From contig OX465284.1 of the NCBI GenBank assembly GCA_949987705.1, positions 105,879,163-105,943,162 of the forward strand: a DNA stretch of 64,000 nt. Direction: 5' to 3'. Each line of letters opens with the position of its first letter. Position 1 is the stretch's first letter. Source of the stretch: Thereva unica. Taxonomy: Eukaryota > Arthropoda > Insecta > Diptera > Therevidae. The position numbers and the translations under genes were made by a program. Of the stretch, positions 47,170 through 57,689 are shown piece by piece. The notes beneath the pieces are model-generated. The model had not been told where the DNA came from. It made no database searches and worked only from the letters and a program-made list of their open reading frames with translations.

Positions 47170-48639
47170 GGCTCTGTAAAATGTCTGTTGCATCGCAGGC
47201 AGAATGCATTTTGTGTGACTGTATTATATGTAGGATGCTGTAAGACATCAAAAAAGAAAAAGTCCTTCTTGCATTTTATCTGAAATTATTATCGTTGCAA
47301 AACGTTCTTAGTCTTTATTTTTGTTCGCCTAAGCCTTTAACTCTTGACAACTCAACTGCAGGGACCTATTTTCTGAAACACTGCATTTACACAAAAAAAA
47401 GGATGATAAAAAAATGGGAGGAAAATTATACTAAAAGGAGCAAAAAAGCCGCTCGAGAATCTGAAGATGAAAAATTTATTTGCATTAAGATGAACTTTTT
47501 CTTTCAAAGGAGAATATTAGCTGCACTGCAAGACACACTCCCTTGTTAGCAGTGGAATAGCATCTGCAGAGGGGATGATTAAGGATTTACGCGATATTAT
47601 AGAGAAATGTAAGACAAAAGGGTGTTTATATCCTTAAAAGTTATGACAAAAGAAATTTAACAATTTTTCAGTGAAAATTTCCGCCATAATTCTCTGCAAA
47701 TCAAATTTAACCCCCTCCCCCTGTACTACACCCTTTAGAGGGAATTGGTATTATGTAACTAGTTTATGGATAGTACGTGCTTTAGTTGGGAAAATTTCAT
47801 AATTAATGGGTTACAGTTTAGGTTGAAGGAAAAAATCCTTTAGCACGTTATCTCGTCCCCCCCCCCGTCGCCATAAAAGCTTGGCACCCTTAAACCTGCA
47901 GCAAGGATTAAGCTCACACCCCCTTTGGGCATGACCTACCTGGCCGTGGTAAGCACATTTGTTTTTCTCATCGTGTTATAGTATCCATAAGGGAATTTTG
48001 TTATTCGAATAACAATTTTGGCTCCTCGCCATCGTCATTTTTGAACCTGGATTTTTGGTGTTTTTTTTTGCTTTTGTTGATGGTCCCTTGAGTGGTTTCT
48101 GGATTATATTTACGCTAGTTTAAAGCTTGTTCGAAATTTCTTGGCTGTTCGTTTTTGGGTTAATAAGTGTGCATTACAATATTTTAGTTATCTGACCGCA
48201 ATAGGTGGAGGATGCTATAAAGTAGTTGGGTATAGGCGATAGTTCCGTTTCAGAGTTGATGGTGGAGGTACCAAGGCCGGCGGATCCTGTTGGGCCCTGG
48301 TGGGTAGTCGTCAGACAAACACATCCCTTCCTCGGAAGCTGTTATTTTGTAAAAAAAATTTCTAAAAAGGAAAGAAGGTAGGTCACTTTATTGTGAATTG
48401 GGGGACTATGATGTACAGAACAACATGTGTTACTCTGGGACCTCTCCTGTGGATCACAATGTATAATGATGTACGGCTCGTTGAGATCGAACTATGCGCG
48501 AACGAAGTTATCTGAGATATTAAAGCGCGCCCTGAAAGCACTGGTATGCCGTTTGCAGCCTGGGAAAACAAGTATACGTAAGAATCAAGATATAGGAACA
48601 GATCATTCACTCACAGGTCGCGTAAAGGTACCTCGGAAT
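47170..48639. other. Unassigned DNA
   Basis: No gene recognised. A run of nine or so C residues lies near 47,859. The 84-codon frame at 47,295-47,549 is Lys-rich and not recognised. Confidence 0.5.
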
Positions 48640-48800
48640 GATGACCAGACCAGAGGCTTAATTTGATAACACACTTGGAGGGCATAGCGGATAAAGCTTC
48701 TGCTATTTGTGCAGCATTTTCAAGAATGCTGCCGAAAGTGGGGGCTCAAACCGATCCGTTACCTCATGATAGCAAGGGTGGTTAACTCAGTCTAGCTTTA
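48640..48800 (+). mobile_element. LINE ORF2 remnant, post-RT segment
   Basis: The plus strand gives ITHLEGIADKASAICAAFSR, then MLPKVGAQ. This fits the R1/LOA block after the RT core in which a conserved KA--I--AL-R-MPN-GG sequence occurs. Short fragment, assignment by this block only. Confidence 0.5.
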
Positions 48801-48883
48801 GCCAGTGCCAGTGCTGCCAGCAGCATTGGGCAAGAGGGCTAACAACAGAGAATGGGGGACTGCCTACAGATGAAAAAAGATAT

Positions 48884-48930
48884 GTGCGTGCGTGCAGTGC
48901 GTGCGGTGTATGCGACGAATTTTCGCTGAC
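48884..48930. repeat. Dispersed repeat shared with 6,055-6,105
   Basis: Begins TGTGCGTGCGTGCAGTGCGT and ends CGCTGA; about nine in ten positions match the 6-kb copy. It directly precedes the LINE ORF1 remnant, so it may be one end of an element inserted there. Confidence 0.6.
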
Positions 48931-49920
48931 AGACACTTGCGTGATTGGTTCGAAGGTCTAAAATCTATCAAAGACCAAAACAAAAAACAGCTGGCTGAAG
49001 TCGATAAGAGGATCAGTGCTCTCTTTGAAAGAGCCTCGACATTGGAAACTAATTTCCAAACAGCATCTGATCGTGCTGCTGACCTACAGAGCATCACTAC
49101 ACATCTGGCTGATATTGTGCGTCAACTAGACGATATACGGCGGACTTAAGGGCTCAGTGATATCATAATCCGTGGCATTCCAACGAAGCCAGATGACTCG
49201 TCACTGAAGATCGTAGCGGATATCGCAAAACTGATCAATCACCGCCTATCAGACTACACCGAGGCCTTACGTTTGAATTCAGGGATGCATATAAGAAGTT
49301 CGCCGATCATCGTAAAATTTTCTGGCCAACGTGAGACGAAGGCGTTTTTACTCGCCTTAGGGAAACAAGAGAAATTAAATTTTCATCTCTGCGGTCTTAC
49401 CGGTTAACGAAAATCTCACTTCTACCAATAACTTGGTACTACGGGAGCTAGGTTTGCTTCCCTCCGTCACTACCAGCGGCGGCGCTTTCATAGGTGCAAA
49501 TGGTGCACTTGCACCGGGCGCAATTTCAGAAATTAAGATTTAAAAAAAATCCAGATTGGGCAAAGGCCGGGGCGGCGTATGTCTTGCACCGGGCGCAATT
49601 GGCCGGGGGAAATTTCAGAAAAAAGTCGAAAAAGATTTCCCGTGCTGTCATTTTCATATATTAAAGGAACTACAAAGAGTTTTTGTGCCATTTTCCATTG
49701 TCCTTTACCGCGATCAAAAAAAGAACAGAAATTATGGGGGCGCAATATGGGATACTGCACCGGGCGCAAGAAAGTCAAACGCCGCCCCTGGTCACTACCA
49801 GGGATGGCCTTGTCCGTGTTGGAAGGTGACTCATTTGTCATCGTGCGAAATGTCTCGCAAATTGTCTGTGCTTTTGCCAGAAAAAGCGTGGATTTGGTAT
49901 TCTGGATGTCACATCTAACA
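48930..49920 (+). mobile_element. LINE ORF1 protein remnant, interrupted by a hAT-type MITE
   Basis: 48,940-49,148 encodes a heptad-like helix (EGLKSIKDQNKKQLAEVDKR, then RASTLETNFQTASDRAADL), a coiled coil. After a stop, LSDIIIRGIPTKPDDSSLKI, then SSPIIVKFSGQRETKAF follows, laid out like the RRM-like domain of LINE ORF1 proteins, then NLVLRELGLLPSV up to the MITE (49,474-49,790). After it the frame continues as DGLVRV and EGDSFVIVRNVSQIV. This order (coiled coil, RRM, C-terminal domain) is that of ORF1 nucleic-acid chaperones. Inactive. Confidence 0.75.
49474..49790. mobile_element. hAT-type MITE with 8-bp target duplication
   Basis: A 317-bp element. The left end CAGCGGCGGCGCTTTCATAG and the right end CAAACGCCGCCCCTG are inverted repeats (CAG-GGCGGCG). 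GTCACTAC is duplicated exactly at 49,466-49,473 and 49,791-49,798. An 8-bp duplication and CAGGGG-like ends are typical of hAT elements. GCACCGGGCGCAA occurs three times inside (49,511, 49,586, 49,757). No transposase is encoded. Confidence 0.93.
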
Positions 49921-49999
49921 AATGGAAAACTGAGCTTTGGAAATCTGACTATAGCTAGCGACTCGCAAGCTGACTGTGGTGGTCTTGTTGACAATTGTT

Positions 50000-50945
50000 T
50001 GAAAACTTCTTGGTTCCTAAAAACCCAACTGGTATAACCTTCAGGGACTTGTGGCCTCGAAATCAGAACTGCTCGCCACCTCTATCAGATCAATGTGTGA
50101 ACTAAAGATGGCTCTCTGAGGTGCTGATCTCCTCCTACTATGACAGCAACACTGGTTCTTTCTCTCAGCCTTTGCGTAAAGGTGTAACGACAGATTGGGC
50201 TGCAATGCGGAGGAAAGTTAGGAGATTGTTCAGTGGGACACAACACGGTGAGGAGATAAGAATATATAAATTTACCGTAACAGGTTACAATAAGGAGTTG
50301 AGAGTGATTGCCTGGAGGCTCCGTTGTGAGAGCTTGCGGAGTCTACCACAGGCAACCAGACTCCAAAACCTCCTGTCCAAAGTCTCCTTCAACGGAGTGG
50401 TCCTTCTCAAAACGGAGGATGATTAATACACCTCTAACCTCTTCACCTGTCTGAACCTTGAAGTGCCTGCTGCCAGCACTTTTCAGGATCATTCCTTCAG
50501 ACCGCTTATTCCCTGTATTCTGAGTACAGTCATGGAAGCTTTACAGATCGTTATTCCCGAAGCCTTTTTAGGAACACCTTCGACCTGGACAAGGTTAAAT
50601 GAGGATTTACCTGTTTTCAACCCGGAGGAGATAATATTTTCCTGCACTCGTTCAAAAGTTCCTCCAACTGATTCTCGACAATCTTGATACCTTAGGCCGT
50701 TGTTGGGATATTTCACCGACTTCAACAATCTAGCACTCAGAAGTGCCGACTCTGCAAACAACGCAAAAAGACTCCCACGATTGTGCTCTGCGGATATCCT
50801 GCTCTGATTTGCCTTAGAAGAAGAACGTTTATCAGAGAGCTTTTGAATCCAGCTCAAGTCCGGTCCGTAAAGACCTTCGTTCGTAGGGCAAATTATCTTT
50901 TCCGTTCCTGGGATAGGTGGAAAATATGGGCTGTATCAAGCAATC
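50000..50945 (+). mobile_element. LOA/R1-type LINE ORF2 with internal deletion (copy E)
   Basis: 50,140-50,426 gives LRKGVTTDWAAMRRKVRRLF, then RCESLRSLPQATRLQNLLSK and YTSNLF, the linker between endonuclease and RT in LOA/R1 ORF2. 50,720-50,930 jumps to the C-terminal knuckle (CRLCKQR, ILCGYPALICLRRRTFIREL in mixed frames), so the RT and RNase H domains are missing. The C-terminus is the same family as copies A and F. Confidence 0.8.
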
Positions 50946-53037
50946 CTCGTAAACTACAAAATTACCAATTTTCTCACATTAAATTAAAATTGGTATTCGA
51001 TAAAATTGTTGTATAGAAATAATTCTAAATATATAGTTTTTTAAAAACAAACCTATTTTTTATGCTTAAAAGTCCAGAAACAATGGGGAATATTTCAAAA
51101 GCTTTCATATGAATTTTCACGAGCTTTCATTCCTAGCAAAATAGCTTTTGTGACGTCATTCAACCAAAGCTTCTTTTTTTGTAGCTTGTGATAAATTTGT
51201 GTAAAAACTATGATTCCTGACTGTGTCCACTTTCGCATGACAAGAAAGAAATTTTATTTTTAGTAAAATATAACTTAACGAAACGATGTAAGTACCACTC
51301 CATTAGCAAAATGACAATTTCACTTTAATTAATAAAAATTTAAAGCAAAAATACTTCTCCATTAACTTAACAAATTTTCTTAAGTGTATCATCAACATTA
51401 AAACGAGGGTACTATTACGAAAAAAAGACAAGGTATATTTCAACTTCAATTTTAATATAAAAAAAAGTCATTTTCAGCAACAAAAAAAAACAGTTAGCAA
51501 TTTTAAAATGGTTTCCTGAAGCCGTTTCCAAGGTGCAGCGGGCACAGCCTTCATGGGTGCATAAGTTCATAAATGTTGCATCAGAGGCCGAGAACATTTG
51601 ACCTGGATGTACGCTCTAATTCCTGCTACACCGGAAACGGACGAGAACGTACATAAATCTTTCAAAGCCATTAACTTCAACAGCTCTAAAAGGAATCTCA
51701 GGTAGGTACATGCAGCTCTACATCTTCTCTTGTACATACATATTTACAGCATCAAAATACAGAAAAGAAGGATAGACAGGGAAATTTCAACACACCAAAA
51801 AAAAAAGGAAAAAAAAACAAGAAAAAGAAAATAGAAAATAAAAAAAAACACGAAGAAGAGAAGATAGCCTTCCGAAAGGTTCCTGCAGAATGTCTACTTC
51901 TTCTTCCTGTGATTTCTGTGGAATGGAGAAGCGAAAAAAGGAGGAGCATTAACCTAGCATAAAGGATGCGAATGTAAACAGGTCTTCCGTGAGTTTTCAG
52001 CTTGATGCACACACAAAGCTTAAATTGCATCCAAGTTTTTATTGCATTCAGGATTTTTGTGTGTTGGAGAAGTTTTGAATTTCCTTTTCCCATTCAGCCA
52101 GAGCCCAACGAAAAGAAGGACTTGAAGAGTTCCTTTCTCTGTTTATTTATTTATTTTTTTTTCGGGTGTGATTCTCGTCTATTGATATGAAAAGGCTCGT
52201 GTAGGCGCAATTTCTCAATGAAATGAAAACGCTTAAGGTGCATTTTTGTGAGGAAGGTAAAATTAATTGAAAGAAAACAATTGAAGAGTTGAAGAGTTCG
52301 AGAGAAATTGCGGTCAAGATCTTGTGGGGTTTTTATTTGTGCAATTGTGTTTGGAAGTGGTGGGGATATGTCGTTGTTGGGTTGTTAACAATGTTGTTGA
52401 TTGGTCTTGCCTGAATGAGATTTATTGATTAGCTGGAAATCAAAATTAATATTTGATTTAGGGTTTAAGCTTGTACATACACACTCTCAATTAGAGTAGA
52501 AAGTTATCATAAGTGATGTACGATGTAATTTCTAATTGGGTTTGAAGCCTTAGGCTAGCGACATACGATTAGGTTTTTCCCGTACGGCTAACCGTCCCCG
52601 ATTTTCCGGTGCCCGTTTTATACAACGGGAACATGAAGATAAAAGCGTGATAAATTCATGACATTACAATTTGAAAACTGATTACGGGTATATGGTCGCT
52701 GTGGCTGTTCTCGACGAAGCATAGTAGTTATGCTATGCCACTACCAGCGCATTTACATCACCGGTTGTTGTCTTGGGTGTGGATGTGGTCTTGGGTGTTA
52801 GTGAGTGCCACCTGTGTGAGATTTGGTGAACTTTGCTGAGTCTTGGATAAGCTCGGGGAGTTCTCCAGTACACAGCCAAAGTGCTTAGGTACAATTTTGA
52901 CATAGCACAACTACTTTTTCTACTACGTCTTATTTTGGGTCACCTTTCAGGAATAACACGACCAATGTTGGCCTCCAAGGTGTGAATTGTTGGACTGATT
53001 CCACACGAGCGTACTCATGAAAGACAGCAGTCGCCTG
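50946..53037. other. Unassigned DNA
   Basis: No gene recognised. AT-rich, with an A-rich patch near 51,797-51,851 and a short T-rich run near 52,147. The 113-codon minus frame at 51,752-52,093 is Phe-rich and reads through the A-rich patch; not convincing. Confidence 0.5.
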
Positions 53038-54626
53038 CAATCGTATACGGTATCGTATGCCAACGTTGAACCCTTATTGTATGCCAACGTTGAACCCTTA
53101 TCGTATGCCAACGTTGAACCCGTATCGTACGCCAACGTTGGTTCTTTATTGCATGCCAACGTTGAACCCTTATCGTATGCCAACGTTGAACCCGTATCGT
53201 ATGCCAACGTTGGTTCTTTATTGCATGCCAACGTTGAACCCTTATCGTATGCCAACGTTGAACCCTTGTCGTATGCCAACGTTGGTTCTTTATTGCATGC
53301 CAACGTTGAACCCTTATCGTATGCCAACGTTGAACCCTTATCGTATGCCAACGTTGAACCCGTATCGTATGCCAACGTTGGTTCTTTATTGCATGCCAAC
53401 GTTGAACCCTTATCGTATGCCAACGTTGGTTCTTTATTGCATGCCAACGTTGAACCCGTATCGTATGCCAACGTTGAACCCCTTTCGTATGCCAACGTTG
53501 AACCCTTATCGTATGCCAACGTTGGTTCTTTATTGCATGCCAAAGTTGAACCCGTATCGTATGCCAACGTTGAACCCGTATCGTATGCCAACGTTGGTTC
53601 TTTATTGCATGCCAACGTTGAACCCGTATCGTATGCCAACGTTGAACCCGTATCGTATGCCAACGTTGGTTCTTTATTGCATGCCAACGTTGAACCCTTA
53701 TCGTATGCCAACGTTGAACCTTTATCGTATGCCAACGTTGGTTCTTTATTGCATGCCAACGTTGAACCCGTATCGTATGCCAACGTTGAACCCGTATCGT
53801 ATGCCAACGTTGGTTCTTTATTGCATGCCAACGTTGAACCCCTATCGTATGTCACCGTTGGTTCTTTATTGCATGCCAACATTGATCCTGTATTGTGTAC
53901 CAGCGTTACCCTGATACTAAATGCCAACATCATAACAACGTTGTTCGACAACGTCGCGCCAACTATGGGTCAACTGTGGGATGTGACGCAACGCCAACAT
54001 CTTTTGGCAACGTTGAACCGTTGTCGTATGCCAACGTTAAACCGTTATCGTATGCCAACGTTGAACCCGTATCGTATGCCAACGTTGGTTCTTTATTGCA
54101 TGCCAACGTTGAACCGTTATCGTATGCCAACGTTGAACCCGTATCGTATGCCAACGTTGGTTCTTTATTGCATGCCAACGTTGAACCCGTATCGTATGCC
54201 AACGTTGGTTCTTTATTGCATGCCAAAATTGATCCTGTATTGTGTACCAGCGTTACCCTGATACTAAATGCCAACATCATAACAACGTTGTTCGACAACG
54301 TCGCGCCAACTATGGGTCAACTGTGGGATGTGACGCAACGCCAACATCTTTTGGCAACGTTGAACCGTTATCGTATGCCAACGTTAAACCGTTATCGTAT
54401 GCCAACGTTGAACCCGTATCGTATGCCAACGTTGGTTCTTTATTGCATGCCAACGTTGAACCGTTATCGTATGCCAACGTTGAACCCGTATCGTATGCCA
54501 ACGTTGGTTCTTTATTGCATGCCAACGTTGAACCCGTATCGTATGCCAAAGTTGGTTCTTTATTGCATGCCAACATTGATCCTGTATTGTATACCAGCGT
54601 TACCCTGATACTAAATGCCAACATCA
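53038..54626. repeat. 24-bp satellite with palindromic CAACGTTG core and 347-bp higher-order unit
   Basis: Tandem monomers of 24 bp: CAACGTTG plus one of two 16-bp spacers, a (AACCC-TATCGTATGC) or b (GTTCTTTATTGCATGC). Spacers run mostly b-a-a, a 72-bp trimer. About 34 monomers lie before 53,880. Then a block starting ATTGATCCTGTATTG recurs at 53,881, 54,228 and 54,575, an exact 347-bp period, carrying about nine monomers and a unique segment (TGGGTCAACTGTGGGATGTG). Because 24 divides by three, frames stay open on both strands (414 and 334 codons). 347 does not divide by three, so the frame changes between units. Taken as noncoding. Confidence 0.95.
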
Positions 54627-54894
54627 GCCCGACGCGGCGTCGTGCCTGTTCTGATTCTGTTCGTCGCTGCCAGTGTTAAGAATCTCATTAGAAAGCAGGC
54701 GTTTGTTTGTTCGGGCAAATTTGATAATTCGTTTCACAATTTTGGATTACACCTTACCATCTGACTTCTCTTGTAATGGGTTATATAAGGGCTCAAATAT
54801 GAGTACCCCTTACGAGATGACTACTTATATCAGTGCTCCATCAGTAAGTGCTTCCTAGAGCTTCTCTGGGCATATTCTTCTCCTTCTTCTACAA
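54627..54894. other. Unassigned DNA
   Basis: Short interval after the satellite; nothing recognised. Confidence 0.5.
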
Positions 54895-55045
54895 CTATAA
54901 TCTAAGTAGGACATATGGCGGAAACATTTGGCCTACAGTGAATTGTTTTTTGTGCGACAGCTCTCAAATCCGCCTGGGATCTCCCAGCTGTTATTGCCTC
55001 TGCTAATAAGGTTCTCCTTCACGTGGTTCTAGGCCAATTTGAGTA
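54895..55045 (-). mobile_element. C-terminal scrap of LINE family 1
   Basis: The minus strand reads RRTLLAEAITAGRSQADLRA, then VAQ and SAICP, nearly the same as the C-terminus of the LINE at 27.1-27.24 kb (RRTLLAEAATTGRSWSELRA). One stop lies within the block. Clear second copy of the family. Confidence 0.75.
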
Positions 55046-56929
55046 AACTCATAAAGAAAGTAGTCCAGCCATGATCCTCCTGGTCATTAGTCGTCCATAG
55101 TCTCTTTATTTTTATTCACTCAGACATATTTCCCTTAATCACATAAATATTAATTTTCAAATTAACCCCAGTTCCAAAAAAATATCTTTCTAATAATTGA
55201 TTTCATTGAAGCTCCTCCGAAATTCTAATTTTCAGGCTTTTGCCCCATTAATCCCGGCTTAAATTCCGCAAAAATTTCAAAATATAAGCAAAAAGGGCTT
55301 AAAATGTCCCCCCCGCGCCGCACCCCAACCCCCACTATTATCTGGCTCTGCTTTGAATAGAGCCAGAATAAAAGTCGAGTAAATTTTAAGGTTAATGGAA
55401 GGCAGCCCTTTCCTTGGCCCCCCCGTTCCCCCGGCCATTCCTAAAAGGCATTTACGTGCCTTGTCACTGTAATTACGGAAATGACGCCTAATTCTATTGA
55501 CTCCTAAGGGCCCTCCTCCGTAGTATAAAACGTCGAACATTCTCCCTATCTGAGGGAAACTTTTTATCAGCCATATTAAAACAAAGCCCTTCTTCCGCTT
55601 TACAGCGGTACCCTTTCTAAATCCTATTGTAAAGATCCTTTGGAATTGCTGCCCGATGGCATCTGGATGTTTACGGCAATAAGTTTCGTTTTTATTGTAG
55701 AAAGGACATTAAGCTCCGTCAGATCTCGGCGTTCGGTGCTGGTAGCTAGTACAGCTGGAGTCAGAGTGTGGCGGAGCGCCCCCTATCCCTCTCCGAGCGG
55801 AATCCTGGCAGTACGTACCACTCTCACCTGCAAGGATGTTGCTCCATTGTCGCTGGCGTTAGTAGCGTTGTCTGCTGATGATGACTCTAACGCCTTATCA
55901 AGTTCGGGTGATGATACTACCCCGTGAAGCCTGGCTAAGTAGCATTCAAGTTAGCATTAATTCTCAGGAGAACGTAAAAAGCTCGAGTTCAAGATTCAGG
56001 CCACCTCCATCCCTCGGCACCTTCTGTCATGGCACAGATATCAAGCTCCTAAAGAAGCATACCCCAACGCGCCATCAAGGAGTAGCTTAATGTATAGAGC
56101 CACTTTTCGGTGATAGGTGGAGTCTGGGTGTCCTTGCTGTCAGGGATGAAACGGGTTTCCTCTCGATAAAACGATTTGACGTAGATGTGGGAGTATCCCG
56201 TCATTCGAAAATCCTTACCGAGAAAAGGCTCAAGCCGAACTGACGGTTAGGAAGAAGCACACAGAAAAAAAAGCGTCTCTCGCGAATAAATTGGTTTTAC
56301 GACATTTGAGATAAATTGCTCGGGGCTGTTAAAGATAGGAATCGATAACTGTAGATTGTGGACTAAAGACTGTCGAGGGTGTGGCGTTTGAGCTTTTGCT
56401 AATTCTTTATAAGCCAAAGGCGTTAAGCAAATTAACCGGAAAATGTAGGCAAATGAGGGAGGTAAGATTTTCGTCGTTAAGGGAATTTATCGTCCAATAT
56501 ATCAAGACTAAAATTGTTGACACAAAAAATCTCTTGAGGGATACCAGTGGGTATTTATTTTTTGGGGAGGGGATGAAATTAGCTTCGGTGGGTGGATTGA
56601 GGTTACTTAAGTAAAAAATGAATGTAAACCGGCTGGGAGAGGAATTTAGTGGTTTATTTAGGACCGGAACTGTGAGGCATACTGTTCAGCGACCTGCCGC
56701 TTTCTTTGAGGAAAATCTCGCTTCTCTCTAGCTACATAAGTGCACGTAGGTTGAGAGGTGACAGTCAACGACCTCCAAGTATGAGCGACCAGTCAGTCCA
56801 TCACGTGGGTTCATTCTGGGCAATGGCGTCTAGAACGTAGCAGACAATCGTATTCCCAATCTTGTTCTCTACTCCTTAATATAGACCCTGCTGCCAATGC
56901 CATTTCTTACTCCCTAGTCTTTTTGGGTG
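55046..56929. other. Unassigned DNA
   Basis: No gene recognised. The 95-codon plus frame at 55,640-55,927 is Ser-, Val- and Arg-rich with no recognisable domain. C-rich patches at 55,306-55,335 and 55,420-55,435. Confidence 0.5.
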
Positions 56930-57147
56930 GGTAGACGATACGGCGCCCACTGAGCACTCTGACAAGAAGAGTCCTAGAAAGCGAAACGGTCGAAAGAGTA
57001 CACAAGAACTCCGGAAGATCGCAAACACCCTAGGGAACAGTATGAGGAGGCTTAACTCTGGCACTCCCTCTCCTACCATTAAGAAAAAGTCACCTCAAAG
57101 AAGAGACAAACAACCGCCAGAGAGAGAGAGAGAGAGTACCCAGTGAA
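56930..57147 (+). other. Basic open frame, possible LINE ORF1 remnant
   Basis: An open plus-strand frame of about 70 codons without ATG at its start, reading DDTAPTEHSDKKSPRKRNGR, then KSTQELRKIANTLGNSM and TIKKKSPQRRD, followed by a (GA)n-encoded Glu-Arg run to a stop. The strongly basic composition is like the N-terminal part of some LINE ORF1 proteins. No domain confirms it. It lies about 600 bp from the LOA copy at 57.7 kb but on the other strand. Confidence 0.25.
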
Positions 57148-57689
57148 AGTGGTCCGGTTTCTCGGAGAAGGAAAAGGGCCGGAAAGAAGGGGCTGCCTGG
57201 TTCTGGCATGATAGCGAAAGTTTTTACTGCCGCCGCGCCGCCGCGTCGCCTTATTTGCTCAAAAGAAGTTTTGGCTCTTGTAAGTCCGGCTCGACGAAGT
57301 ACGCGTAGCTGCTCAGTCTGAGATATAGAAGCATAAACTTGCCACATTTCAATTCTTCATCTACCATGAATCAAAAATAGTAGCTAACAGCCATATAGCT
57401 TATAGTCTAGCTCTTCAAATCAAAGCACCTAATTAAGTAGGTAATGGGACACTTCGGAATGAAAACTATGACATGATCGTCACGATTGAAATCAAGGTCA
57501 AATCGTCGTTTTTTTTCCAGAGATCAAATCGAGACTTGGAAACGGCTGCAAAAATTATAAAAAAAGATGTGGCACGCATCAAAACCCTAGGTCAGTAACC
57601 TGTGACATATAATAAATCTGGTTAAAACTAATTAAGAAACAGACAGAGTCGAACTTTAACATTGAGGCCTAGACTTTTTTTTAAGGAAT
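57148..57689. other. Unassigned DNA
   Basis: No gene or repeat recognised. Confidence 0.5.

Noticed and set aside
49533..50037. Overlapping frames of 120 to 153 codons on both strands
   Set aside because: They run across the border of the hAT-type MITE and the LINE ORF1 remnant; plus and minus frames coincide and share no known domain.
53038..54626. CRISPR array
   Set aside because: The 24-bp monomers have only two spacer forms, and the host is a eukaryote; it is a satellite.
52947..54679. Several long open frames on both strands in the satellite (334, 414, 285, 237, 145 codons)
   Set aside because: All follow from a stop-free 24-bp period; they overlap in every frame and change frame between 347-bp units.
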